64,000 nucleotides of DNA from contig NZ_JAHPZX010000004.1 in assembly GCF_021325795.1 (NCBI RefSeq), forward strand, positions 782,232 to 846,231, given 5' to 3'. The notes beneath the pieces were generated by a model. It was not told the DNA's origin. It ran no database searches and saw nothing but the letters and a program-made list of their open reading frames with translations. The position numbers were made by a program, and so were the translations under genes. Within the stretch, counting starts at the first letter, position 1, and each line of letters begins with the position of its first letter. This document shows, one piece after another, positions 46,279-53,021 of this stretch. This stretch comes from Bordetella sp. LUAb4. GTDB taxonomy: Bacteria; Pseudomonadota; Gammaproteobacteria; Burkholderiales; Burkholderiaceae_B.

Positions 46279-46309
46279 AAAATCGCTTTAGATTAATTGG
46301 GATAGAACC

Positions 46310-47110
46310 ATGGGAAACCGAATCTCCGGAAACCTCGATAGCTCGCAAGCTATTTGCCCCGTCCAAGAAACAATGCCGGCCACTGGCGGCACGCAGCCCA
46401 CCGTCACGAACGGACAGCAGCGCGCAACCTCGTCGGCGCCGCCCCCTGTGCCAAAGGAGCCGCAGAAGATAGCGGTGGCGTATTGGACGCCCAAAAGTGG
46501 AAATGTGGCCATTGTTCAGGATGTAGCGCCTACGGACGATGAGTTGTGCTCCGCCATGGAGACAGCTTACCTACACGCTTCGGGCGCAAAGGGTCTCGGT
46601 GCCTTAGGTTCGGCCGCTGCGTCCAACGTGCCAGCCTCCGGGCGCGAGGCATGGATGTGCATTGTGGACGCGTTCGAGAAAGAAGTCAGGGATTCGACGC
46701 GAGAACTTAAGAAGCTGGGAATGGAACTGCTGGAGGCCGGAGACTGGCCGACCGCCAGCGCGCTCATCCTCACCCTGAAGTCCTTGGTCGCTTCGGGAGC
46801 GGAGCACGAGGTGTGCATGCAAAGTCTCGAAGCGCTCCTGACGCAGTTGGTCGAACCCGACAAGACGGAAGTGGCCGGCTTTTTATCGGACTTGCGCGCT
46901 CCGCGGGTCGAGCGCCCAAAAATCGATATTGCAGCCCTCCGCGCGGAGGCTGAATTACGCGCCCAGGCTAGCGATGACGAAACGCCAGTACGTAAAGTCA
47001 GAAATTGCGTAGCACGCTGGAGGACGGCCGGGGGGGCCAACGTAGGACACGTCACGTCAATTATCAAGGAACTGTCGGAAGAGCTGGCGTATCGGGTGCG
47101 CAACGCCTAG
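46310..47110 (+). CDS. Putative secreted protein, ISGN-type N-terminus (266 aa)
   Basis: I do not recognise a domain. The N-terminus MGNRISGNLDSSQA resembles those of three other plus-strand proteins in this cluster. It is followed by a Pro/Ser/Thr/Gln-rich disordered stretch to about residue 50 and a helical body (EAWMCIVDAFEKEVRDSTRELKKLGMELL; DIAALRAEAELRAQA). There is no Sec signal and no membrane segment. A Ser/Asn-rich leader plus ECF-type promoter is typical of type III effectors, so export is inferred, not shown. The gene lies between the LysR gene and an rluF-like gene that faces it. Confidence 0.6.
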   Translation: MGNRISGNLDSSQAICPVQETMPATGGTQPTVTNGQQRATSSAPPPVPKEPQKIAVAYWTPKSGNVAIVQDVAPTDDELCSAMETAYLHASGAKGLGALGSAAASNVPASGREAWMCIVDAFEKEVRDSTRELKKLGMELLEAGDWPTASALILTLKSLVASGAEHEVCMQSLEALLTQLVEPDKTEVAGFLSDLRAPRVERPKIDIAALRAEAELRAQASDDETPVRKVRNCVARWRTAGGANVGHVTSIIKELSEELAYRVRNA

Positions 47111-47197
47111 GCCCTGGCAACTATGAGCCGTACTTGGATGGGAGGCGAAGGCAGCCCGCCCTTACCCGCTCCGCTCGCGCGCAATAACGCAGCAAGC

Positions 47198-47221
47198 GTG
47201 CTCTCCCCTCGGGGAGAGCAC
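47198..47221. terminator. Strong hairpin between converging genes
   Basis: The stem GTGCTCTCCC/GGGAGAGCAC (loop CTCG) lies between the plus-strand ISGN gene and the minus-strand pseudouridine synthase gene. The T-tract is interrupted, so termination strength is uncertain. Confidence 0.6.
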
Positions 47222-47317
47222 ATTCTCTTCGTGCGTAGCGTCAAGTCTGGCTGACGCGTAGGGCCTGGAACTGTCCACGCGCCGCCGGCGAAACCGGCAG
47301 ACACTATCTGCGCGGAT

Positions 47318-48049
47318 CTAGAATTTTTCGTGATCCTGCAGATAGCGCCACTGGCCCAGGGGCAGGTCGGCCAGGGCCACGCGGCCGATACGCACGCGCT
47401 TCAGGCCCACGACTTTCAGGCCGACCAGCTCGCACATGCGCCGGATCTGGCGTTTCTTGCCTTCCTTGAGGATGAAACGCAGCTGGTCATCGTTCTGCCA
47501 CTGCACGTGCGCGGGGCGTAGCGCCTTGCCGTCCAGCGCCAGGCCGTGATTGAGCAGAGCCAGGCCATCAGGCCCCAAGCGGCCCTGCACCCGCACCAGG
47601 TATTCCTTTTCGACATCGGAGTCTTCGCCGATCAGATGCTTGGCGATACGGCCGTCCTGGGTCAGCACCAGCAGGCCCGTGGAGTCGATGTCGAGCCGGC
47701 CGGCCACGGCCAGCCCCTGCAGATGGGCACGCTCGAAACGTAGCGGCGCACGGTCGTTGGCGGCGCGGCTGCGGGGGGTGACCAGCACCACCGCGGGTTG
47801 ATAGCCGCCTTCCGCCTGGCCGGACACGTAGCCGATCGGCTTGTTGATCAATATGGTCACCCGCGAGGTCTGGCGCGCCTGCGCGGCACGTTCCAGCGTG
47901 ATGACCTGGTCGGGGAAGGCGCGTGCGCCCAGTTCGGCGACGACCACGCCGTCGACCCGGACCCAGCCGCGCTCGATATAACTGTCGGCCTCGCGGCGTG
48001 AACACAGCCCGCGTTCGGACATGAGCTTGGAGATGCGTACTTTTTCCAT
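47318..48049 (-). CDS. RluF/RsuA-family pseudouridine synthase
   Basis: This 243-residue protein has an S4 domain ([31 protein letters not shown], 3-33) and a catalytic domain with the [17 protein letters not shown] motif (catalytic Asp) and a C-terminal [19 protein letters not shown]. It closely resembles RluF-type 23S rRNA synthases. ATG 48049 begins the S4 domain; the frame extends upstream to 48241 but has no conserved sequence there. Confidence 0.88.
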   Translation of the reverse strand: MEKVRISKLMSERGLCSRREADSYIERGWVRVDGVVVAELGARAFPDQVITLERAAQARQTSRVTILINKPIGYVSGQAEGGYQPAVVLVTPRSRAANDRAPLRFERAHLQGLAVAGRLDIDSTGLLVLTQDGRIAKHLIGEDSDVEKEYLVRVQGRLGPDGLALLNHGLALDGKALRPAHVQWQNDDQLRFILKEGKKRQIRRMCELVGLKVVGLKRVRIGRVALADLPLGQWRYLQDHEKF

Positions 48050-48197
48050 TGGGACGGAGGCGGGTAAAACCGGCATTTTACGTGGTGCGCGGATACATGG
48101 GGCGCTGGTGGCCTGCGGACGGACCCGCCGCGCCCTGCGCGGCCGCCCGCCGACAGGCTGGCCGGCTGCCGTCGGAGCGGAAGACTGGCGTCGCGGC

Positions 48198-48222
48198 GGA
48201 ACTGAATCGTCTTTGCGGGTCC
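48198..48222 (+). promoter_or_regulatory. ECF-type promoter, GGAAC-N16-GTCC
   Basis: GGAAC (48198-48202), 16 bases, then GTCC (48219-48222), 33 bases before the ATG. Confidence 0.75.
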
Positions 48223-48227
48223 GAAAC

Positions 48228-48250
48228 TTACTCCATCTCAACGGGAGTAA
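48228..48250 (+). promoter_or_regulatory. Leader hairpin sequestering the Shine-Dalgarno
   Basis: TTACTCC (48228-48234) pairs with GGAGTAA (48244-48250) over a nine-base loop. The GGAG ribosome site, eight bases before the ATG, is in the stem. Two paralogues share the structure. Confidence 0.65.
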
Positions 48251-48255
48251 ACGTC

Positions 48256-48834
48256 ATGCCGAGCCAAATCTCAGGAAACAGCAACGCCTTACAGAACACC
48301 GGCAATATCGATCGAGCGGACGCCGGACATCCACCGGCGGGTACTGCCGATGGTCCGGTCGGCGCCAGAGACAGCCAGCCGCGCGCGGGCCTGACGATGC
48401 AGTCCGCTGCGGGAAACACGGCCCCGCGCGCGGTCTTGGAAGCCCTGCCCTCGAACGCAAGAGCGAATGCAAGGGTGGATATGGCGGCCGCGGAGACGCC
48501 TGTAAGCGCGCGTGTGCGTGCCCCTCTGCCACCCGCCCCGCCGGCGATCATGGACATGCCGGCGGACGTTGAGATGGCGGTCGAGGACAGCATCATCATT
48601 CCCCCGACCAGCCAGGCGCGCCAGGAACGCATCGCGCAATTGGAGACCCAAGTGGACGAGCTTAGAACCTCAAATACCGCCGCGCAGCGTCGCATCGAGG
48701 CCCAAAGACGGGCACTCGAGGATATACGGGCAGCCAGGCGTGCCCTTGAGGGCAACGCGAACCAAAGGCAGGTACTCGAAGCGATGCAAGCTGCAAGCCG
48801 TGCCCTTGACGGATCAGCGCCAGATCTGGGGTGA
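48256..48834 (+). CDS. Putative secreted protein, ISGNSN N-terminus (192 aa)
   Basis: There is no recognised domain. The protein begins MPSQISGNSNALQNTG and is Ala/Pro/Gly/Ser-rich and probably disordered to about residue 125. It then forms a coiled coil (QERIAQLETQVDELRTSNTAAQRRIEAQRRAL) with an imperfect ALEDIRAARRALEGN / VLEAMQAASRALDGS repeat. GGAG precedes the ATG by eight bases but lies in a hairpin. The 3' end overlaps the converging yaeQ gene by 21 bases. An upstream extension of the frame to 48049 is discarded because the conserved leader and promoter lie in it. Confidence 0.65.
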   Translation: MPSQISGNSNALQNTGNIDRADAGHPPAGTADGPVGARDSQPRAGLTMQSAAGNTAPRAVLEALPSNARANARVDMAAAETPVSARVRAPLPPAPPAIMDMPADVEMAVEDSIIIPPTSQARQERIAQLETQVDELRTSNTAAQRRIEAQRRALEDIRAARRALEGNANQRQVLEAMQAASRALDGSAPDLG

Positions 48835-49353
48835 CACGGTCACCTCGCCGCCCGGCGCGGTGACATACAACTCGCCGTCCTGCACGTTCACATGCAGATC
48901 CATGGTGCGCTGGGCCAGCCGGCCCAGCTCCTGGGTCGCGGTGGAGGGGAAATAGACCACGTTCAGGTTGCGTGTCCGCTCCAGCTTATTGCGGATACCG
49001 TTCCACCAGATATCGCTGGCATGGCCATAGCAATACACCACCACGCGGTCGGCGCGGCCGCAGGCCTTGAGCAGGCGGCGCTCGTCGGGCTGGCCGATTT
49101 CAATCCAGGTCTGGATGGACCCCGTCAGGTCCTTGCGCCAGAGATCCGGCTCATCGGCCTCGCTCAAGCCCTTGGTGAACGCCAGCGTGTCTTCGGCGTC
49201 GGCGTTGATGGCGTAGGCCAACAGACGCACCATGAGCCGTTCGTCCGTTTCCGAAGGATGGCGCGCCACGGTGCAGGAATGGCTGCCGTAGTAATGCCGG
49301 TCGCCGTCCGCGATATGCAGATCGGCCTTGTAGATGGTGGCGCGCAATGCCAT
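48814..49353 (-). CDS. yaeQ: YaeQ family protein
   Basis: This 179-residue protein has the family start MALRATIYKADLHIADGDRHYY and conserved RLLAYAINADAEDTLAFTKGLSEADEPDLW and DRVVVYCYGHASDIWW. YaeQ has a PD-(D/E)XK nuclease-like fold and was reported to compensate for loss of RfaH, but its activity is unclear. It is a housekeeping neighbour between the unusual genes. Confidence 0.9.
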   Translation of the reverse strand: MALRATIYKADLHIADGDRHYYGSHSCTVARHPSETDERLMVRLLAYAINADAEDTLAFTKGLSEADEPDLWRKDLTGSIQTWIEIGQPDERRLLKACGRADRVVVYCYGHASDIWWNGIRNKLERTRNLNVVYFPSTATQELGRLAQRTMDLHVNVQDGELYVTAPGGEVTVSPQIWR

Positions 49354-49463
49354 GCACGAAGATCCAAAGAACGCGCCCATGCCGGCGCAAGGGCGTAATC
49401 ATAGCCGGTGATGGCTGACACTCGATTTTGCAGTGCGGCGTGGGCACGGGATAATACGGTGCC

Positions 49464-50174
49464 ATGAAGACTCCACATCTGCCCGCGGGTGGCTGGTTGC
49501 CCGCCGTCCCTCCCCGTCTTACCGCCGTTCAAAAATATTGGTTGTTCCGCCCCGGCGCCTTGACGGCCGGCCTGCGTCAGCTGGGCGAAATGCGCCTGCG
49601 CGTGCTGGCCGAGTACGCCGAAGGCGCGCGGCCCGACGAAGCGCTCGCATTGCGCGTGGCGCCGGGCGCGGCGGTCTGGGTGCGGGAGGTCCTGATGTCG
49701 GTGGACGGCATCGACAGCGTGGTCGCCCGCAGCATCACGCCACTGGCGGCATCGCGTGCCATGTGGCAAGGCATGCGGCGGCTGCGCACGCGGCCGCTGG
49801 CCGACATGCTGTACCACGACAGCAGCGTGCGTCGCTCCCCTTTCGTCTGCCGCCGCCTGGCATCGCCGGTGCCGTTCCATCGCACCGCCTCTGGCGTGGC
49901 GCACGCATCGGGTGAAGCAGGCACATCGCGCGTAGCCGGCGTATCAAACGCATCGGGCGTATCAAGCGCATCGGACGTGTCGGACACACCAGGCGTGGCA
50001 GGCGCGGCAAGCGTATCGGCGTCGGGCCAGCTCTCCGCCCCGGTTGTACTCGCGCGCCGCTCCGTGTTCTGGCGCATGGGACAACCGCTGCTGGTCGCCG
50101 AAGGCTTCCTGCCCGGCTTCTGGGAACGCGCCCGCATCCTGCACGACTCCCGCTATCCGGTCCGCCGGAACTGA
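49464..50174 (+). CDS. ubiC: Chorismate-pyruvate lyase with low-complexity insertion
   Basis: This 236-residue enzyme makes 4-hydroxybenzoate, the first step of ubiquinone synthesis. The core is visible in YWLFRPGALTAGLRQLG, VWVREVLMSVDG (active-site Arg), and LLVAEGFLPGFW (catalytic Glu near residue 213). UbiC is usually 160-200 residues; here about 50 residues (141-192) of Gly/Ser/Ala/Val hexapeptide repeats (GVSNAS, GVSSAS, DVSDTP) interrupt it, encoded by an 18-bp tandem repeat at about 49902-50027. The insertion lies between core elements and may be a tolerated loop. The stop codon overlaps the next gene's promoter. Confidence 0.82.
   Translation: MKTPHLPAGGWLPAVPPRLTAVQKYWLFRPGALTAGLRQLGEMRLRVLAEYAEGARPDEALALRVAPGAAVWVREVLMSVDGIDSVVARSITPLAASRAMWQGMRRLRTRPLADMLYHDSSVRRSPFVCRRLASPVPFHRTASGVAHASGEAGTSRVAGVSNASGVSSASDVSDTPGVAGAASVSASGQLSAPVVLARRSVFWRMGQPLLVAEGFLPGFWERARILHDSRYPVRRN
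49902..50027. repeat. Degenerate 18-bp tandem repeat inside ubiC
   Basis: Units such as GGCGTATCAAACGCATCG and GGCGTATCAAGCGCATCG follow one another, with drift outward. They are in frame, encoding a six-residue period. Confidence 0.8.
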
Positions 50175-50191
50175 AGCGCACAGACTGGTCC
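50167..50191 (+). promoter_or_regulatory. ECF-type promoter, GGAAC-N16-GTCC
   Basis: GGAAC (50167-50171), 16 bases, GTCC (50188-50191), 33 bases before the ATG. It overlaps the ubiC stop. Confidence 0.75.
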
Positions 50192-50198
50192 ATAGATA

Positions 50199-50217
50199 AC
50201 TCCATCCGACCAGGAGT
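50199..50217 (+). promoter_or_regulatory. Leader hairpin sequestering the Shine-Dalgarno
   Basis: ACTCC (50199-50203) pairs with GGAGT (50213-50217) over a nine-base loop, with the same geometry as in two paralogues. Confidence 0.6.
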
Positions 50218-50224
50218 GATCGCC

Positions 50225-50662
50225 ATGAGACCCGCCATTTCCGCAAACAGCAACGTCCCGCCGCCGTCTGGCATCGTCGATCGAGACATTGCGGGGCCAG
50301 CAGCGACGGGCACCGCCGGCGCACCGGTGCGCGCTTCCGCCGGCCAGCCGCGTGCCAGCGCATCGTTACAGCCTCAGGCGCAGGGTTCCAGCGTAACGCC
50401 GGGCTTTCCCATCGTGCAGGAAGGCGACGCTGCTCCCGCCGACCACGCCATGATGACAATCAAAATGCGCGCTCCGCAAGACGACTTCCTGCAGAAAGTG
50501 GCCGCCGCAGCCGAGATAAGCTACGCATGTGAAATCAAGCTGCTGGAGGCCGAGGTAGAAGCACGCACAAAAGAACAGGAAGCCCTCGAGGCTGAGGTCA
50601 AGGCCCTCAGGCTCGCGTGCGCGAAACAGCAGACGCGCGAAGCGAACGCCCCCAGCCAGTGA
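50225..50662 (+). CDS. Putative secreted protein, ISANSN N-terminus (145 aa)
   Basis: There is no recognised domain. The start MRPAISANSNVPPPSG and the segment APVRASAGQPRASASLQPQ match the 52200 protein over about 50 residues. A short C-terminal coiled coil (KLLEAEVEARTKEQEALEAEVKAL, about 102-125) follows. There is no Sec signal. The gene ends 15 bases before the end of the converging long paralogue at 50678, suggesting a small/long pair. Confidence 0.62.
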   Translation: MRPAISANSNVPPPSGIVDRDIAGPAATGTAGAPVRASAGQPRASASLQPQAQGSSVTPGFPIVQEGDAAPADHAMMTIKMRAPQDDFLQKVAAAAEISYACEIKLLEAEVEARTKEQEALEAEVKALRLACAKQQTREANAPSQ

Positions 50663-50677
50663 GCTGACTCCCCCGCT

Positions 50678-52015
50678 TTACCACATCAACGCCGGCGAGA
50701 TGAACACCAGGACATCCGCCTGTACCTTGTCCGCCGACACCGTGACAGGCTGCCCCTCGGGCGCCGGCCCGCCCCGCGCATAGGGAATGTAATCAAAGCA
50801 CCACGCGTGTCTGATCCTCCCGCCCAGGGCGCTGGCCAGCTCGTGAAGCAGCTTGCCCTCCCTGGTCTGACGGATGAACCTATCCACGGGCACATGCTGC
50901 CAAGGGATACTGGCGCCGCTTCCGCCACCATGGGGCGCGATCGCATTGGCGCCCAACCATCGCGTCAGACCGGCATCGATATCGACCAGCTCCAGGGTCG
51001 CTATTTCCGCTGGATCGATTTCCGGACAGGACAACAGCTGGCGCAGCACGACATCGCTCACCGAATAGTTGTCCGTGTCCTGTTGCCCGTAGCCCCCCTG
51101 CAGGCGCAAGGTACCCCGGGTGATGTGATTGACGAAATGGCGCCCGGGCCGTTCGCGATCCAGGGACATCATGTGGAACCAGGTCGCCCCCGTGCTCGTT
51201 TCGGCGATGACCAGACGCGCTTGCAGTAGCGGCTCCGCTCGATGGAGCGCGCTCCTCCCCAGCGCCGATAGCCGCAATGGCACAGGCGAGCAGTAACTTG
51301 CGTGCTGCAACTTGGCGGCCTCCCGCTCGAAGGCGTCGTTCACCAAGTGGATTTTCCACGCCAGCACGCCGATGTCAGGCAAATCGCGCTGGAGAACCGT
51401 TCCTTCCAACCCGGTCGGCCCCGTCCCTTGCACCAAGCCATCCCACTTGCATATGGCGGCAGCCCAAATCGCGCGGTTAGCGATGGCGGCGATCGCTGTC
51501 AGCGCTTTGTGGCTCGACGTTCTCCGCAAGATGAGCAGTGCGTTAAGCGTCCGATTCCACAGGGCTTCATTGTGAGCGCCGACCAGCTCCCTGCTTGCTT
51601 CATCGAAGATGCGCGACGTGATGGCATCCACTTCCGGGCCGATGTGCCCGGTGTCCTCGTTCCAGTAGTCGCACAGCGCGGACCAATCGATATCGCTTTT
51701 AATCAACGCCTCCGCCAATTCCTCGTGTACCGGGGTGGCGCGCACACTGAAAGCTGGCGCCTCCATTCGTAACGGCCCGGCCTGCTCCGCAGGCGTTGCG
51801 CGCATCGCAAGTGTCGGATCCTGTCGAAAGCCAGCCCTGAGGTCGAACACTTCCTGTTGCGGTGCGCGCCCTAGGCGTAGCACCGCCCTACTCGCTCCGG
51901 GCCGTCCTTCAAAGGACATCGCACCATCGGTGGCGGTTTGCGCCGTACGGTGCACGCTGGCGTCGAGCGCAATCCTCGGCACGGCGTTGTCCGAGCCGAT
52001 CGAACAAGGAAACAT
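50678..52015 (-). CDS. Long paralogue 1 of unassigned effector-like family (445 aa)
   Basis: I do not recognise the family. After a variable N-terminus (MFPCSIGSDNAV, to about 100), three paralogues here share SDIDWSALCDYWNEDTGHIGPEV, NEALWNRTLNALL, TWFHMMSLDRERPGRHFVNH, NYSVSDVVLRQLLSCPEIDPAEIATLELVDID, IPWQHVPVDRFI and a C-terminal block ending VLVFISPA. It looks soluble, with no Sec signal. A GGAGA ribosome site and leader are conserved among the paralogues. The start 52015 follows the ECF-type promoter by about 50 bases; longer frames run through the promoter. Confidence 0.65.
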   Translation of the reverse strand: MFPCSIGSDNAVPRIALDASVHRTAQTATDGAMSFEGRPGASRAVLRLGRAPQQEVFDLRAGFRQDPTLAMRATPAEQAGPLRMEAPAFSVRATPVHEELAEALIKSDIDWSALCDYWNEDTGHIGPEVDAITSRIFDEASRELVGAHNEALWNRTLNALLILRRTSSHKALTAIAAIANRAIWAAAICKWDGLVQGTGPTGLEGTVLQRDLPDIGVLAWKIHLVNDAFEREAAKLQHASYCSPVPLRLSALGRSALHRAEPLLQARLVIAETSTGATWFHMMSLDRERPGRHFVNHITRGTLRLQGGYGQQDTDNYSVSDVVLRQLLSCPEIDPAEIATLELVDIDAGLTRWLGANAIAPHGGGSGASIPWQHVPVDRFIRQTREGKLLHELASALGGRIRHAWCFDYIPYARGGPAPEGQPVTVSADKVQADVLVFISPALMW

Positions 52016-52065
52016 AGGACGTTCTCCGGATAGAGTGAAAAATTGGGCACATAGGCCGTGCGTAA

Positions 52066-52090
52066 GTACGCCCGGGGCTGGCATCGTTCC
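52066..52090 (-). promoter_or_regulatory. ECF-type promoter of long paralogue 1
   Basis: On the minus strand GGAAC (52090-52086), 16 bases, GTAC (52069-52066), about 50 bases before the ATG. It is divergent from the motif of the 52200 gene. Confidence 0.7.
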
Positions 52091-52141
52091 CAGCAAAGGC
52101 AACCCCGGATGCTCCGATGCCGAAAGCCGCCCTGATGCGCG

Positions 52142-52166
52142 GGAACTAAAGCGCCTGCACTGGTCC
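52142..52166 (+). promoter_or_regulatory. ECF-type promoter, GGAAC-N16-GTCC
   Basis: GGAAC (52142-52146), 16 bases, GTCC (52163-52166), 33 bases before the ATG. Confidence 0.75.
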
Positions 52167-52172
52167 GAAATT

Positions 52173-52193
52173 GACTCCATCCCAACAGGAGTC
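52173..52193 (+). promoter_or_regulatory. Leader hairpin sequestering the Shine-Dalgarno
   Basis: GACTCC (52173-52178) pairs with GGAGTC (52188-52193) over a nine-base loop. The outer pair differs from that of the 48228 hairpin but still pairs. Confidence 0.62.
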
Positions 52194-52199
52194 TTTGCC

Positions 52200-53021
52200 A
52201 TGCCCGCCCCCATCTCCGGAAACAGCAACGCCCTGCCGCACACCGACGGCGTCAATCAAAGCGGCGCGGATTCAACGCCCCCGCGCGACGCCGGCACGCC
52301 GGTACGCGCCACGGACGGCCACCCGCGCGCGAGCGCATCGTTGCAGCCCCAACCTGCACGCTCGACCGTATCGGCTGGCATGCCCGCTACGGCAGGAAAT
52401 GACGCTGAGCCAGCCGGCTATGCCAGTGCGTCCGCCGGCAATCGCGCAGCGACCCTCAGCATCGAGGACAAGGTGTTGGAAACAGTGAAGAGACAGTTTC
52501 CAGAAGACGTCGACGCATATCTTGAACGCCGTCGCGAAAGTCTGGACCAGCTCGCACAAACAAGGGAGACCGCCTCGGCCGCCGAGGCGTCCTTGCATGC
52601 GAGTACGTCCAGCGTCCCGCCGCCAGGCTCTCCCAGCGTGAACGTGAATACGCCAGCGCAGGTCGCTACGCCGACCGACCTCAACGATGCCATTCGCGCA
52701 AGGCTCGAGACACTCGCGACGTTGGCGGGGCAGTACGAAGAGGTAATACATTTGCAGCATGTGAGTGCGATCCTGGCCGCGAAACATCAAGCTACGATCA
52801 ATGCCTTGGAACATAATGCTATGGTCGCGTTAGCGCACGGCAGGCCCGACATTGCTGAATCGGTCATCACGCAGCTATACGCCGTCGCCGACGAGTGCAG
52901 CGGCGTACCCCACCTCAATGCCGCCCGGGAGACAGCTCTCACTACCGCGGACAGGCTGGTGCAAGCGGTGACGAGCTGGAGAGAGGAAGATGAATCCACT
53001 CCCCAGGATGTCCACCCCTGA
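52200..53021 (+). CDS. Putative secreted protein, ISGNSN N-terminus (273 aa)
   Basis: There is no recognised domain. The protein starts MPAPISGNSNALPHTDG, with the shared VRATDGHPRASASLQPQ, a disordered Ser/Ala/Pro region, then helical segments (SIEDKVLETVKRQFPEDVDAYLERRRESLDQLAQ; DAIRARLETLATLAGQYEEV). The C-terminal half (about 180-265) is a helical bundle of unknown type. It ends exactly where the converging long paralogue 2 ends, the two stops forming TGATCA. Confidence 0.65.
   Translation: MPAPISGNSNALPHTDGVNQSGADSTPPRDAGTPVRATDGHPRASASLQPQPARSTVSAGMPATAGNDAEPAGYASASAGNRAATLSIEDKVLETVKRQFPEDVDAYLERRRESLDQLAQTRETASAAEASLHASTSSVPPPGSPSVNVNTPAQVATPTDLNDAIRARLETLATLAGQYEEVIHLQHVSAILAAKHQATINALEHNAMVALAHGRPDIAESVITQLYAVADECSGVPHLNAARETALTTADRLVQAVTSWREEDESTPQDVHP

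Noticed and set aside
50123..50147. An additional GGAAC-N16-CGAC inside ubiC
   Set aside because: It lies in coding sequence, further from the start than the GGAAC-N16-GTCC box at the conserved 33-base distance, and GGAAC is not rare in this DNA.
51735..52199. Extension of the 52200 gene upstream to 51735
   Set aside because: It is antisense to long paralogue 1 and runs through the ECF-type promoters and the conserved leader hairpin.
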